Shown here piece after piece: positions 42,880 through 53,242 of a DNA stretch of 64,000 nt (within the stretch, counting starts at the first letter, position 1; every line of letters starts with the position of its first letter). The notes under the pieces are model-generated. The model was not told the origin of the DNA and did no database searches. It saw only the letters and a program-made list of their open reading frames with translations. The DNA is from Bog-473 sp963817735 (lineage in GTDB: Bacteria > Actinomycetota > Acidimicrobiia > Acidimicrobiales > RAAP-2): positions 372,001 through 436,000 of the forward strand of contig CAWFPP010000004.1 of NCBI GenBank assembly GCA_963817735.1. The letters are read 5' to 3'. The translations under genes and the position numbers were made by a program.

Positions 42880-43393
42880 CTCCCCGCCCCCCACAGCGGT
42901 GAGGCTCTGGCCGGTGGGCGCACAGGCGAGCCGTCCTTGCCCGTGCAGGCCGGGAGGTGTCGGCGGCCCTGGCCCGTCCCTCGAACAGGACGCCGTCGGC
43001 CACCAGGTGACCTTTCTGGCCGAATTGGACGGTGCAGTCTTCGACGGTCCTGGCGACCTCGTCCCCCTGGGCGTGCGACCGGACGGGTGGGCCGCCGGGT
43101 GCGGCTGCGCACCGGCGCGGCCCGACGCCCCATCGCTGGTTCGGCCCCGGGTACCCATGGCGCCGGGCGGTCATCGCCTCGGGTGGCGCGAATATATCTG
43201 GGGTTGGCTCCTCGCTATCGACCTTTCTCCTTGCCCTTTCCGCAGCCCAGCGGGCATTTACGGCCTCCCGGGCGTCGTTGCTCCGAACCTCTGGCGGAGT
43301 GTTCCTGGCCCGTGCCTGGCCCCACAGACGCCCTCTGGCAACCGCCGCGGGATCCTTTTTTCGACTGGAGGTCGGCCCGGTGGCATCGGCCAC
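42880..43393 (-). CDS. Possible small basic conserved protein
   Basis: A minus-strand frame from 43393 begins TSSRKKDPAAVARGRLWGQA, then NTPPEVRSNDAREAVNARWA. This resembles a widespread small actinobacterial protein type (AAVALGRLGGxARA...RSExARKAVxARW). The similarity covers about the first 70 residues (43393 to about 43180). The rest of the frame (to 42863, overlapping the end of the sulfotransferase) is Pro/Arg/Gly-rich and may be non-coding. Start and end are uncertain. Confidence 0.35.
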
Positions 43394-43715
43394 GTCGTGG
43401 GCGCCGCGTGTGCACGTCGTTTGCCCTGCTGGTCACCTTGCTCTCCCTTGCTCGCGAGGGGACAGCGGTGTGACCGGCCCGACCCGGGTGGAGGACCCAG
43501 TCCACTCCGTTGCTGCAGCCGCAACGCCACACGTGGCATATTTCCTGACGTTGCACAAGCTGCCATGTTCGTAGCCCTTCTCACTCCGGACGCACAACCT
43601 CGCTCCAACTGACGCACAACCCCGCGTGTTGACAGCGGAGTTCAGGGATCTACAATCCCGGGCGCTTGGGGCGAGATCGCCCGCCGGGGGGCACATCCAG
43701 CACACAGGGGGCACA
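43394..43715. other. Intergenic, no supported gene
   Basis: Leader of the secreted protein at 43716. Short frames on both strands are without motif. ACGCACAACC occurs twice in the 43590-43625 region (CGGACGCACAACCTCGC and CTGACGCACAACCCCGC, about 23 bases apart), a weak direct repeat near the likely promoter. Confidence 0.4.
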
Positions 43716-46700
43716 ATGTTGTCGAAAATGAGTTCGGGAGCCGGTAGTGCGGCGGGCCGTCGCTTCTGGCGAAAGCTCGTCGGACTGGGATCGGTGATTG
43801 GAATCGGCGCCGGGTCCTTGTTGGTGGGCGTCGGGGTCAGTTCGACAGTGACGCCTGCTGCTGCCGCAACCGACCCATCGTGCACCTTCTCGGCCAACGG
43901 TCAATCCGGGACAGGCAACGAGTCCCAGCCGTTCCTCCTCACCGGGCTGACCTCGTCGAGTACGGTGACAGTCACCTGCACAGGGCTGCCCTCGGGCGAA
44001 ACGATGGCGACCGTGCAGGCCAGCCCCCTGGCCGTCGTGACCCAGCCCTTCAGCCTGACGCTGCTCGGAAGCGAAGCCGACCTCAACACAGCCCAGCTCG
44101 GCACAGCCAACGCGGGCGGCACCTACACCACCAACCCCCCCCTGGCGCTGGGAACCACAGGGGCGGGACCTTCTCGGGCGGTGGATCTCTCGCCGGCACC
44201 TCTTTCACCGCCGACCCGAATGCCCAATGTCCGCCCACGCAGGCCCAGATCAACGCAGGACTGGTGACCTGCGTCGTCGCGGTCGCCGATGTGACGAAGA
44301 CGACGGCTCCGAACGCCACCCCCTCACAGTCAGATTTCGCCGGCGTGGCCCTGCTCGACTTCAGCGGGCAGGCAAAGCCTCAGGTCCCACCCACGGTCTC
44401 CTTCAATCCCCCGCTGGTCGCCGCCGGCCACTCGGCCACGGTCACCGACGCCGGTTCGGCCACCTCGTGGTGGGCCGGAGGCTGGTGGGCCGGCGGGTAC
44501 CCGGACAATGGCCTCGTTGCCGGTCCTTACACCATCCCGGCGTCGAACGTTCTGGTAAACGGGAAGCCGGCCTCCTCGTCGTCGGTGCAAGTCAACCCGG
44601 CGGTGTACTGCTTCTATGGCGGGACCGCGGCCTCCTGCAACGCTGGAAGTGGCCGGACACCCCCGGATCGGGCCAACTCTTCCCGGCCCAACTGAGTGGG
44701 AGCGTCGCGATTCCGAGCACCGCCTCGGGCTCGGCTGCCATCAGCATCTACGAGCCGAACGTGTGGGGAACCGCCTTTCCTGGCAACAATACGAACACAG
44801 CCTTCCCTTCCAACGATCTCACGGCCACGGGCAACGTCCCGATTACCGACGTCGGCTATTGGGAGGTGGCCGCCGACGGTGGGATGTTCCCCTTCGGCAC
44901 GGCCAACTACTATCGGCTCAATGGGCGGCAAACCGCTCGACAAGCCCGTCGTGGGCATGGCCGCCACGCCCAACGGGGGCGGCTACTGGGAGGTGGCCTC
45001 CGACGGTGGGATCTTCGCCTTCGGGAACGCGCAGTTCTATGGCTCCATGGGCGGCAAACCGCTGAATTGGCCCATCGTGGGCATCGCTGCGACGCCTGAC
45101 GGGGGCGGCTACTGGGAGGTGGCCTCTGACGGCGGGATCTTCGCCTTCGGCGACGCTGAGTTCTATGGCTCAATGAGCGGCAAACCGCTCGACAAGCCCA
45201 TCGTGGGCATCGCCGCCACGCCCGACGGGGGCGGCTATTGGGAAGTGGCCTCCGACGGAGGGATCTTCGCCTTCGGGGACGCTCAGTTCTACGGCTCCAT
45301 GGGCGGCAAACCGCTGGACAAGCCCGTCGTCGGCATGGCTGCCACGCAGAGGGGCGGCTACTGGGAGGTGGCCTCCGACGGTGGGATCTTCACCTTCGGG
45401 GACAACAACTACTTGGGCTCCATGGGCGGTATGAAGCTCAACCAGCCCATGGTCGGCATGTGGTCCACCGGGAAGGGGAACGGCTACTGGGAGGCGGCCT
45501 CCGACGGAGGGATCTTCAACTTCAGTAGTGCAGCGCCCTTCCTCGGATCGATGGCCGGCACGAAGCTCAACGCACCCGTCGTTGGGGGGGCGCTCGTTCC
45601 GGTGCCTCCCACTTCCTCGTTGACCCTCTCCAAGACGACGACTTCGAGCGGGTACGGCGCGGCGGGCCAGACCATCCCCTACAGCTACCTGGTCACCAAC
45701 TCCGGGGCGACGACGCTGACAAACATCGCAGTCACCGACGACAAGAACTCGGTCAGCTGTCCTTCGGGCACCCTGACCAAGGGGTCGAGTGAGACCTGCA
45801 CCGGTACCTACACGGTGACCCAAGCCGACGTCGACGGCGGGTCGCTCACCAGCTCGGCCACCGCGGCGGGAACCACCCCGTCCGGCACTACCGTGAGTTC
45901 GTCGCAGTCGGCGGTGACGCTGCTGGCCAACTCGGCGACTACCAGCATGACGATGACGAACTCGTCGACCACGTCGAGTTTTGCGGCGGCCGGTGACCCG
46001 ATCGACTACCAGTACACGGTGACGAACACGGGGACGACCACCCTTTCGGACATCGCGGTGATCGACTCCGTGACCAACCCGTACGACCTCAGCCTGCCTA
46101 CCGCCCACCCCACCGACCCCGGTGACCGTGAGCTGCCCGAGCACAACGTTGGCCCCGGGGGCGAACGAAACGTGCCACAGCACGTACACGGTGACTCAGG
46201 ACGACGTGGACAGCGGCCAGGCGCAGACGACGCCGCCGGACCGGGAGCGATCCCGCCGGGACGCCCTGGGTACAGAACGGCCAGGACAACGCCGCCGCGG
46301 CGACGGCCAACAACCCCGCTGGCGCCGCCGAGGTGACGGCCAACAACCCCAGTGGCGCCACGGTCAGCGCCGCCGTGCAGACGGTCTACGTCTACGACAC
46401 CGACGCGCCACCGACGGTGGAATCAGCATCACGAAGACTCGCGTTGAACACCTTCACCGGCGCTGGCGAGGTGCTCAACTACCAACTACGTCGTCACAAA
46501 CACCGGGACACATCACGTTGAACGGGGTGGGCGTCACCGACGAGGTGCTTCTGCCGGCGATGTCACGGTCATATGTCCGCTCTCTCCCCGGCAATTTGGC
46601 CCCTGGGCCGAGTGAGACCTGTACCGGGTCGTACACGACGACGTCGACGGACGTCTCCAACGGCGAGGTGACCAACGACGGCCACGGCCACCGGCAACGA

Positions 46701-46761
46701 CCTCGACTTCGGGAACACGTACACCGACAGCGACTCCAAGACGCTTCCCTTAACGCCATGA
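43716..46761 (+). CDS. Secreted protein with GYW propeller and DUF11-like repeats (multiple frame breaks)
   Basis: ATG at 43716, with AGGGGG upstream. A signal peptide (LVGLGSVIGIGAGSLLVGVG) is followed by a domain with CPPTQAQINAGLVTC, SWWAGGWWAG and VNPAVYCFYGGTAASC, related to the Cys-containing domain of the giant TIG proteins. Then six GYWEVASDGGIFAFGDAQFYG repeats (44862-45600), then DUF11-like repeats (SYLVTNSGATTLTNIAVTD, CPSGTLTKGSSETCTGTY and further copies) to TGA 46761. The frame changes near 44160, 44650, 44920, 46110, 46200-46330 and beyond, each explained by one or two bases. Followed 24 bases later by a strong terminator. Probably surface-exposed; intactness doubtful. Confidence 0.65.
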
Positions 46762-46784
46762 TCCGCTGAACCGAACCAGGACAC

Positions 46785-46824
46785 AAAGAAAAAAGCCGCC
46801 GGGCGACCGGCGGCTTTTTTCTTT
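46785..46824. terminator. Strong intrinsic terminator (bidirectional)
   Basis: GCCGCCGG (46795-46802), loop GCGA, CCGGCGGC (46807-46814), then TTTTTT. The A-run before and the T-run after pair perfectly, extending the stem to 18 bp, and would make it work in both directions. It ends the secreted-protein gene at 46761. Confidence 0.9.
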
Positions 46825-47086
46825 CCCGGTCTGGCGGTCTCAAGCTTTCCCGTGGAGAGACCGCCAACTCGTGGCGAACGTGTTTCACCGGCCCGGCAGC
46901 CTCAAAGTGCCAGCAAGCATCCGGTTTTTCTCAAGGATCGGGGCGGAGGTGCATTCGCGAGAACCTGGTGCTAACGTCCGTTCTGGCTTCTGGTTACGGC
47001 CTTGTTTGGGGGGAGTGCCGAAGAGGGGATAGCCAAACTGTCCACTAAGTGCCTCGGAGACGGGGCGGGAGGGGAAGCAACGTAAC

Positions 47087-48611
47087 GTGAATATTTCGAA
47101 GATATTGGCTGCTGGCGCGCTATTTGGAGCTGTAGCGGTTCCATTGGCCGGCGTCGCAGTTTTGGAGGGAGCCCAGGCAGCCAGTGCGGCGTCACCCGTG
47201 CTGACCTGTCAGGCCGTTGCCCCTGCATCCGGCAGTAGTGGTGGCGAAAGTTTCAGCGTAAACAGTAACGGCTCGGATCCGGGGCTTATCCGCTGCGGTG
47301 TGTACTTCGACGCCAGCCCTGCCGGCACCATGGATCTGTCCGCAGGATCAAGCCTTGCCGAAGGGGCCACCAGCCTGTCCCTGACCGACCCGAAGGGTGG
47401 CACGACGCTTGCCGTCAGCGGCCAGGTGATCACCCTCACGGGCGCCAACGGCTCGTACACGGTGACAGCTGACAGCTTCAGCGCAGAGCCGCCGCACGTG
47501 CCGGACGTCGTGACCATCACACCGGGCCTGGCCCTGACGGCTCCAACGAAGCCGCTCACCAAGTCCACCGTTACCGTTGCCGCTACGACGACCACGCCGT
47601 TCCGGACGGTCACCGACGCGACCTTCAGCGGTGACACCATGACGAGCGCCTCGGCGAGCTTCGTGAACTCGGCGTACCCTGCGGGCGACATCGGTGCACC
47701 TATCCAAGGTGAAGTCGGCGCGACTCACGGTCACGGTGGCACCGCCATCGGCAACGACAGCGGCACGCTGACCATCACCGCGGTCAGCGGCACCACGGCC
47801 ACCCTGTCGGGAGTGGCTGGGGAAGAGACATCTGCGGGTCCGCCCGCGACGTACTCCGGCAGCGTGTCCGGTACCGCCACCGTGATGATCGGTCAGACCC
47901 TGGAGGCACCGCAGCCTGTACGCGGTCAACAACCTGGCGGCGAGCGAGTGCGGCATGAGCGCTGTTACGCTGGCGAATTCGCTCCGCTGACGGCCAACAT
48001 GTCCGGTCTCGCCACGTCGACCCTGCCGAACTCGGCCCTGGCACTGGAAGCCGCCCCGCCGGCCACGACGTTCAACATCACCTACCCGACCATCGGTAGT
48101 GGATGGGCCGACTCAGGCGGTTACCCGAACACCGCATCGCAGCCGACAACCACGTTGGCCTTCCCTGGAGGCAAGGACAGTGAGTTCGTCCTTAACAACA
48201 CCAGCGGGAGCCGCACCTGTCGGAGCCTGCAACGTCGGAACGGCGAACTGTGACAGCATGACCAAGGGATTGGCGACCGGCGACTGGGCGACGGGCAAGG
48301 GCCAGCTCGGTCTAGAGGCCTACGGCTTGGTCTTCTGCACCCTCGGCGAGTCCCAGGCCATCGCCGGTACGCCCAACGGCGGCGGCGCGGACAACACGGC
48401 CCACGGTGGCTGGATCACCACTGGCGCCAGCCCGGCTTCGGTCTGCGACGGTGGTGCGAGCAACCCCAACGACAGCAGCGAGTCAACTGCTCTGGGTGTC
48501 ATCATCACCCTTGAGCTGAACCCCAATGCCAACGCGTACGGGACGGACAACACGCCCCCGAACAGCATCTGGAATCTCGTTGCGTCCAACGGCTCGAACA
48601 CGGTGTTCTAG
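47087..48611 (+). CDS. Secreted protein, unknown (frame broken near 48210)
   Basis: GTG at 47087 lies downstream of GGGAGGGGAAG. Signal peptide ILAAGALFGAVAVPLAGVAV. A beta-rich secreted part contains TFSGDTMTSASASFVNSAYP, similar in style to the TTFTDSNASFVSG repeats of the giant TIG proteins. From about 47905 to 47985 the encoded sequence turns Arg/Gln-rich, while the other phase reads LYAVNNLAASECGMSAVTLA, so two compensating indels are likely. The first frame ends at 48253, but the natural continuation, GAAPVGACNVGTANCDSM to ASNGSNTVF, is in the frame ending at 48611. Repaired it would be about 507 residues. Family not recognised. Confidence 0.65.
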
Positions 48612-48642
48612 GCACACCGCGACCGAGCAGTAAGCACTGCGA

Positions 48643-48674
48643 AAAGAGGGGCGGGGTATTCCCCGCCCCTCTTT
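48643..48674. terminator. Intrinsic terminator
   Basis: AGAGGGGCGGGG (48645-48656), loop TATT, CCCCGCCCCTCT (48661-48672), with flanking A and T residues extending the stem to 14 bp and ending in TTT. It lies 32 bases after the stop at 48611. Confidence 0.85.
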
Positions 48675-49231
48675 CGCGTCCGGAATTTGCTCTACCTCTC
48701 ACAAGAAGACCCGTGCTCACCGCCAAATTGGGTCCGGGGAGCTTGCGCGCGGCTCTGCGAATCCCACGGAGCACTCCCGGCCGTCGTTGCGTCTCCCCGT
48801 CACTCTCGCCAGGCGGGCGACCACATCGCAGAACCCAAGGGACGAACCAACCGGGGCCAGCGGTCGTTGTCGGCTCCACTCCGAACAATCGCTACCCGCC
48901 TGGAGCCCGACAGCGTGACACACCTCTGGCGAAGTGGGCGCGCTCTCGACCACGCGTATCTGGCAGGCATTCGGAGCTCCACGGATCGAGGTTCGACAGA
49001 GGGCACCGCTTCTCGATGCATCTCATCCGGACGAGAGCCAGTTCCTTTTGACCATCCGTAAATGGTCCGGATTGACCATCAGCAAGTGGTCCGGATTGAA
49101 CGCGATGACGGACTGCTGCGTTCGGGGCCAACGCGGACGCCAAAATCCGTTTCAGCGTTGGCTGCGGTGGCGAAGGTTCAAGACGGACGAGCTGAAGTTG
49201 CTGACGCGTGCCTCGTTGCTACCATGGCCCG
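48675..49231. other. Intergenic with tandem hairpin repeat
   Basis: Several short frames on both strands lack recognisable motifs. At 49050-49099 there is a 24-base-period repeat with inverted symmetry (listed separately). The region is the likely control region of the lipoprotein at 49232. Confidence 0.45.
49050..49099. promoter_or_regulatory. Tandem inverted repeat, 24-bp period
   Basis: GACCAT-N6-ATGGTC (49050-49067), CGGATT, then GACCAT-N6-GTGGTC, CGGATTGA. TGGTCCGGATTGA is repeated exactly at 49063-49075 and 49087-49099. Two adjacent dyads spaced by about two helix turns suggest a cooperative repressor site about 130 bases before the lipoprotein start. Confidence 0.45.
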
Positions 49232-49804
49232 ATGCGCCGAATTCCCGTTGTCGCCACGTTGCTGCTGTTCATCGTGGCTCTGGCAGCGTGCGGAGGCGGC
49301 CCAGCGACGAAGACGATCCCAACGCTGGGACTCGGCGTCAGCTTGCATGAGGCCGAACACTTCTTCAACCAACAAGGAGGCGGGGAGTGGAGAGCCGGGG
49401 AGTACACGGGAGGTGTAGTCGGTTACGCCGCTGGCAACGCCAGCGGACACTTCTGCCCGGCACAGTTGAATGGCGAAACCAAAAACCTGAATCACATCTA
49501 CGTCGCATGTTTGGACGAGGCGGACGCGACCGCGACTCCCCAGGAGACCGCGGCGGTCATCGAGGCCACCGTCCACCGGGTCGTTCCCGCAGCAACGGAC
49601 TGGGCACGGGAAACGATGGCTTCCCTGAGCTCCTCTTCGTCAAGCGCCACCTCGATACGTAGCAAGATATCTGGCCCAACGTATTTGTCGATTACCCAGA
49701 CGGACCAGGGAACGGTTCTGGTGATCGAACCAGAGATTCTGGCTACGGGGCAACGACAGCCGGGGACACCAGGGGCGGCGAGCACGACGAGCACGACGAG
49801 CTGA
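49232..49804 (+). CDS. Lipoprotein, function unknown
   Basis: 190 residues from ATG 49232. Signal PVVATLLLFIVALAAC with lipobox Cys at residue 20. The mature part has EAEHFFNQQGGGEWRAGEYT and two further Cys (GHFCPAQLN, YVACLDEAD), then a helical stretch (ETAAVIEATVHRVVPAATDW) and a Ser/Thr-rich C-terminus. No known family recognised. The conserved-looking GxGVSLHEAEHFF resembles surface lipoproteins of unknown role. Start chosen for the lipoprotein signal; the in-frame upstream ATG at 49208 adds eight residues. Confidence 0.7.
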   Translation: MRRIPVVATLLLFIVALAACGGGPATKTIPTLGLGVSLHEAEHFFNQQGGGEWRAGEYTGGVVGYAAGNASGHFCPAQLNGETKNLNHIYVACLDEADATATPQETAAVIEATVHRVVPAATDWARETMASLSSSSSSATSIRSKISGPTYLSITQTDQGTVLVIEPEILATGQRQPGTPGAASTTSTTS

Positions 49805-50065
49805 GCGATCAACCAATCGCTGTCGACAGGTCATCGACCGGGCCCGTCTTTTCTCCGAAGTGGTACTCGGCCCTCCGCTGAACTCCAAGAAATAGCCGCC
49901 CTCGGTTCCTCCGGTGGCTGCCCCAAAGGCAAGCAATGCGGGCTCGATTCGGGATTCGTCGCCGGCGACGGCCGCCCGGCCCACTCAGAAGGCCGAGAGG
50001 ATTGCCGGGGCCGATTCGGGTAGCGTTTGTTGCGGGCATTGCTCGGGTTCGAGAAGGAGGGGTAG

Positions 50066-51928
50066 GTGTTCCAGGTCCGGCCATTGGCGACCGTCGGTGC
50101 GGCAGCGCTGTGCCTCGGCGTCGTGCTCGCGGGCCTGGGTGGTACCGCTGGCGCCGACTCCTCCGGACCGCTGGCCACGACGACCACCGTTTCACCCGTC
50201 CCCACGACCCAGCCCTACGGCGTGCCCGGACAAGAGTTCGTCGTGAACGTCACCTCGAGTGCAGCCCCCACCGGCACGGTGACGGTTTCGAGCGGCACCC
50301 AGCAGCTCTGTACCAACCTCGTACTCAACCCGGTCGGGTCCACCGACACTTCGAGTGCAATCTGCGTCGACACCGACGACACCCTGGCGGTGACCGCCTC
50401 GGTGGTCGCTCTCTACTCCCCTGACACCGAAACCTTCGCTTCTTCGAAAGGCAGGGCCTCGGGGGTCGTGGCCGCCGCCAGCACCTCGGTGTCCCTCAGC
50501 ACGTCGAACACCACCGCCACCTGGGGAGCCGAGCAAAGGATCGTCTTCACCGGGTCTGTCACCAACACCCAGTCCGGCAGCACCGGCACACCCACCGGCA
50601 CCATCACGGTCGAACAGGGCGCCACGGTCATCTGCACGATCCAGCTGCCGAGCGGGAGCGGCACCGGCACCTGCACTCCCGGTCCGACCGGGCTGGCTCC
50701 GGGCACCGACCAGGCGGTCACGGCGATCTACGACGGCGACACGAACTTCAGCGCGTCGGCGGCGTCGGCGCCGGTGACCGAGACGATCGTCGAGGCGGCA
50801 GCGACAGTGACCGCCGACGGCCAGGCCATGGTCTACGGGGGCGGCGTGCCCGCCTTGACCACGACGGTCTCGGGGCTGGTCGCCGGACAGACCCTGGCCA
50901 CCTCGGGCATCAGTGGTCAAGCCGCTTGCGCCACCACGGCCACGGGGGCGAGCGGGGTCGGGGCTTACCCGATCACCTGCTCGATGGGCACGCTCAGCTC
51001 ATCAGACTATGCATTCACTTTCACTCACGGCACCCTCACCATCTCCCAGGCCACCACCACCACCTCGGTCAACGTCTCGGCGTCCACGGTAACGGTGAGC
51101 GTCGCGCCTCAGTTGTCGGGGAGCCCCCCGGGGACGGTCGCAGTCAGCGTCGGGGGCACGGGTGCCTCCTGCACCCTGGCTGCACAGGCCAACGCGCCCT
51201 CCAACTGTTCCGTGCCGGTACCCACCACCCTCGCCGCCGGAACGTACCCGGTGACCGCGAGCTATGAAGCGAGCGCTGACTTCGCCGGCTCTTCGGGAAC
51301 CGGCCAGCTGGTGGTGGCGACCTCGAGCACCGGCGGAGGCTCAGCGGGGGGCACTTCCGGCAACCCTGGGACCACAGGGGACAGCGGGTCCTCGGGGTCT
51401 TCAGGTGGCACGACATCGCCCTCGAGCGGGAGCGCCAATCAGCTCACCAGTGCCTACCAGACCCCCCAGCAGCTCTTGGCCATCGATGCGGCAGGGGTGG
51501 CGCTGGCGAACCAGACCGCCCAGCAGGACCAGTACGTGGCGGCGCTTCGCCAGGCGGCCACGAACGCCTTCATCAGCGCCCTCGACAAGCTGAAGGGCGG
51601 TTCGTCGTTGGCCAGCGGCTCGGCGGGTGCCACGTCGGGCTCGGCCGACGGCCGGGCGATAGGACCCGGCGTTGGTTCGGGATCCTCGAACGGTGGTCAC
51701 TCCGGCGGTTCGGGAACCGGTGGCACCGGGAACGGTTCGTCTTCCAACCCCACCACGGTCAATCTGGCGGTGAACCAGTCCAAGCCGGCCAGCCCGGTGA
51801 TGACCGCTTTGCTCCTGGGACTTCTGGTGTTGGCCCTCGTGGCGGTGGCCATGGTGGTGCTGCGGCGCAACACTCTCCACGCTCGGGCCAGGGTGGCGTC
51901 AGCCGGCGACGACGAGGGCGCGGAATAG
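50066..51928 (+). CDS. Secreted, membrane-anchored Ig-like/MBG-like repeat protein
   Basis: 620 residues, intact. GTG at 50066 follows GGAGGGG at 50056-50062. Signal peptide VGAAALCLGVVLAGLGGTAGA. Ig-like domains include PTGTVTVSSGTQQLC, PTGTITVEQGATVIC and a third without Cys pair near residues 330-410. Between them is an MBG-like domain (ADGQAMVYGGGVPALTTTVS...GVGAYPITC). A Gly/Ser linker and a helical region (LLAIDAAGVALANQTAQQDQ) lead to a second Gly/Ser linker and a C-terminal membrane helix (LLLGLLVLALVAVAMVVLRR) with a charged tail. Likely stands in the membrane with the Ig stalk outside. Intact, unlike most large secreted genes here. Confidence 0.8.
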   Translation: MFQVRPLATVGAAALCLGVVLAGLGGTAGADSSGPLATTTTVSPVPTTQPYGVPGQEFVVNVTSSAAPTGTVTVSSGTQQLCTNLVLNPVGSTDTSSAICVDTDDTLAVTASVVALYSPDTETFASSKGRASGVVAAASTSVSLSTSNTTATWGAEQRIVFTGSVTNTQSGSTGTPTGTITVEQGATVICTIQLPSGSGTGTCTPGPTGLAPGTDQAVTAIYDGDTNFSASAASAPVTETIVEAAATVTADGQAMVYGGGVPALTTTVSGLVAGQTLATSGISGQAACATTATGASGVGAYPITCSMGTLSSSDYAFTFTHGTLTISQATTTTSVNVSASTVTVSVAPQLSGSPPGTVAVSVGGTGASCTLAAQANAPSNCSVPVPTTLAAGTYPVTASYEASADFAGSSGTGQLVVATSSTGGGSAGGTSGNPGTTGDSGSSGSSGGTTSPSSGSANQLTSAYQTPQQLLAIDAAGVALANQTAQQDQYVAALRQAATNAFISALDKLKGGSSLASGSAGATSGSADGRAIGPGVGSGSSNGGHSGGSGTGGTGNGSSSNPTTVNLAVNQSKPASPVMTALLLGLLVLALVAVAMVVLRRNTLHARARVASAGDDEGAE

Positions 51929-52507
51929 GCGAAAGGTATCCGACGTTTCGGGATGGGATTCGTTCTGGCTCAACCGAGCTGTCCTCCCCGGCGCGGTTCG
52001 TTCATGGGGAACGAGTCGCCTTATGGGCTGCGAGCACTTTGCGATGGAGCAGGCGGTCGAGGCCGTGGAGTAATTGGGTGAGGAAGCCCTCATCGTCGAC
52101 GGCTTGGCGCTGACCAACCTCGACGCGATCGAGTCGGCGGACATCTACGAGCTCTGCGTCGAGCGACAAGGCGGCGGCCACCGTGCAGCCATCGAATCGC
52201 TATCCGAGCGAATGGCTATCCGTGATGGCCGACCCGATCTCCCGCCCGTCGAAGTGGGTGCGACGCGGCCCCTCGTCGTAGTGAAGTGGCAACGCGGTGG
52301 TCCCTTGCGGCTGGCCCGCGACACCTTGGGAACGTCGCAAAACGGCGGAAGACCTCTCCCCCATCGGATGAGAAAACCGCGGCCGGCCAGCCTCGGCTTG
52401 GCACACAGGGCCTTGTCCTTCACTCCACCAACATCGTCACTGCTTCAAAGCGATCCGACCACGTGGTGTCCGAACCCGCAGCACGCGTCGAGCCGAATCT
52501 GCAGGCT
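51929..52507. other. No supported gene
   Basis: A plus frame with LIVDGLALTNLDAIESADIYELC at about 52085-52165 looks protein-like for about 30 residues but then loses character. It may be a decayed gene. Nothing recognised on the minus strand. No terminator was found after 51928. Confidence 0.4.
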
Positions 52508-53242
52508 CTACCCCGATGAGTCTGCACCGGTTTTCGAGGTACGAAACAGTCGTTGGCGTTGCCCAGGTTTCTGCCGAGCCAGCTCGCCAATCTCTTCGGT
52601 TATCAGGCGCATGACGTCATGGGCCGATCTGTGCCCGTATCCCGGTTCACGCGCACTTGCCGAGTAATACCCCTGACGTGGGAGAGGTGATGCTCCGGGA
52701 TTGCCCCTTTCCCCGGCGCCGGTCTCCGCAATGGCATGATCCAACGTGGAGACGGTCACCAGCGAGCGCAGGGCAACCTCGCTGGGCATCTCGTCGGCGT
52801 AGACCGGTACCCCGGCAGCGTTCGCAAAACCGATCTCCGAGGCTGCGCTGAGCTCGACGTAACCGTCCGGAGCGTGGAGCCAGACCAGATCCGCAGTCCT
52901 GATGCAGTTGAGACGAAGCCTGTCAGTGACTTCTGGCGGGACCTCTACCTCATCCTGGTTCAGGACGAATCCATCGATCTCGGCCACGAAATCAAACCCT
53001 GAGGGCGAGAGCACCCTCACGCCTGCGGCAGACAGCTTGTCGTACGCCCGCATGAGCGAGGGAATGCCCCTCCGGTAGGTGCCGCAGAGCACTGCTCTGG
53101 GTTGACGGGAAAGCTCCTCCAGAGACTCGAGCCCTGCGTTTTTCAGCTGAAGGTCGAGCTCGTCAGGTGGCTCGAGAGTGCCCTCGCCACCCGATCCGAT
53201 CTCCTTTACCGCGGTTTTTACCGCGGTTTGGTTGAATCCCAT
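52508..53242 (-). CDS. Nucleoside 2-deoxyribosyltransferase-like protein with C-terminal MazG-like piece
   Basis: 244 residues from ATG 53242. An Asp/Glu-rich N-terminal part is followed by AVLCGTYRRGIPSLMRAYDK, ADLVWLHAPDGYVELSAASE and GFANAAGVPVYADEM, the pattern of the NDT-like Rossmann fold (substrate-binding D, later S/E residues). The tail GYYSASAREPGYG...DVMRLITEEIGELAR matches the first half of a MazG-like pyrophosphohydrolase (EExxE). The second acidic motif ExxD is absent, so that part is truncated. The frame is open upstream to 54187, but that overlaps the XRE gene and is rejected. It is divergent from the XRE regulator, 51 bases apart. It may act on nucleotides; defence or stress role inferred only. 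Confidence 0.7.
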   Translation of the reverse strand: MGFNQTAVKTAVKEIGSGGEGTLEPPDELDLQLKNAGLESLEELSRQPRAVLCGTYRRGIPSLMRAYDKLSAAGVRVLSPSGFDFVAEIDGFVLNQDEVEVPPEVTDRLRLNCIRTADLVWLHAPDGYVELSAASEIGFANAAGVPVYADEMPSEVALRSLVTVSTLDHAIAETGAGERGNPGASPLPRQGYYSASAREPGYGHRSAHDVMRLITEEIGELARQKPGQRQRLFRTSKTGADSSG

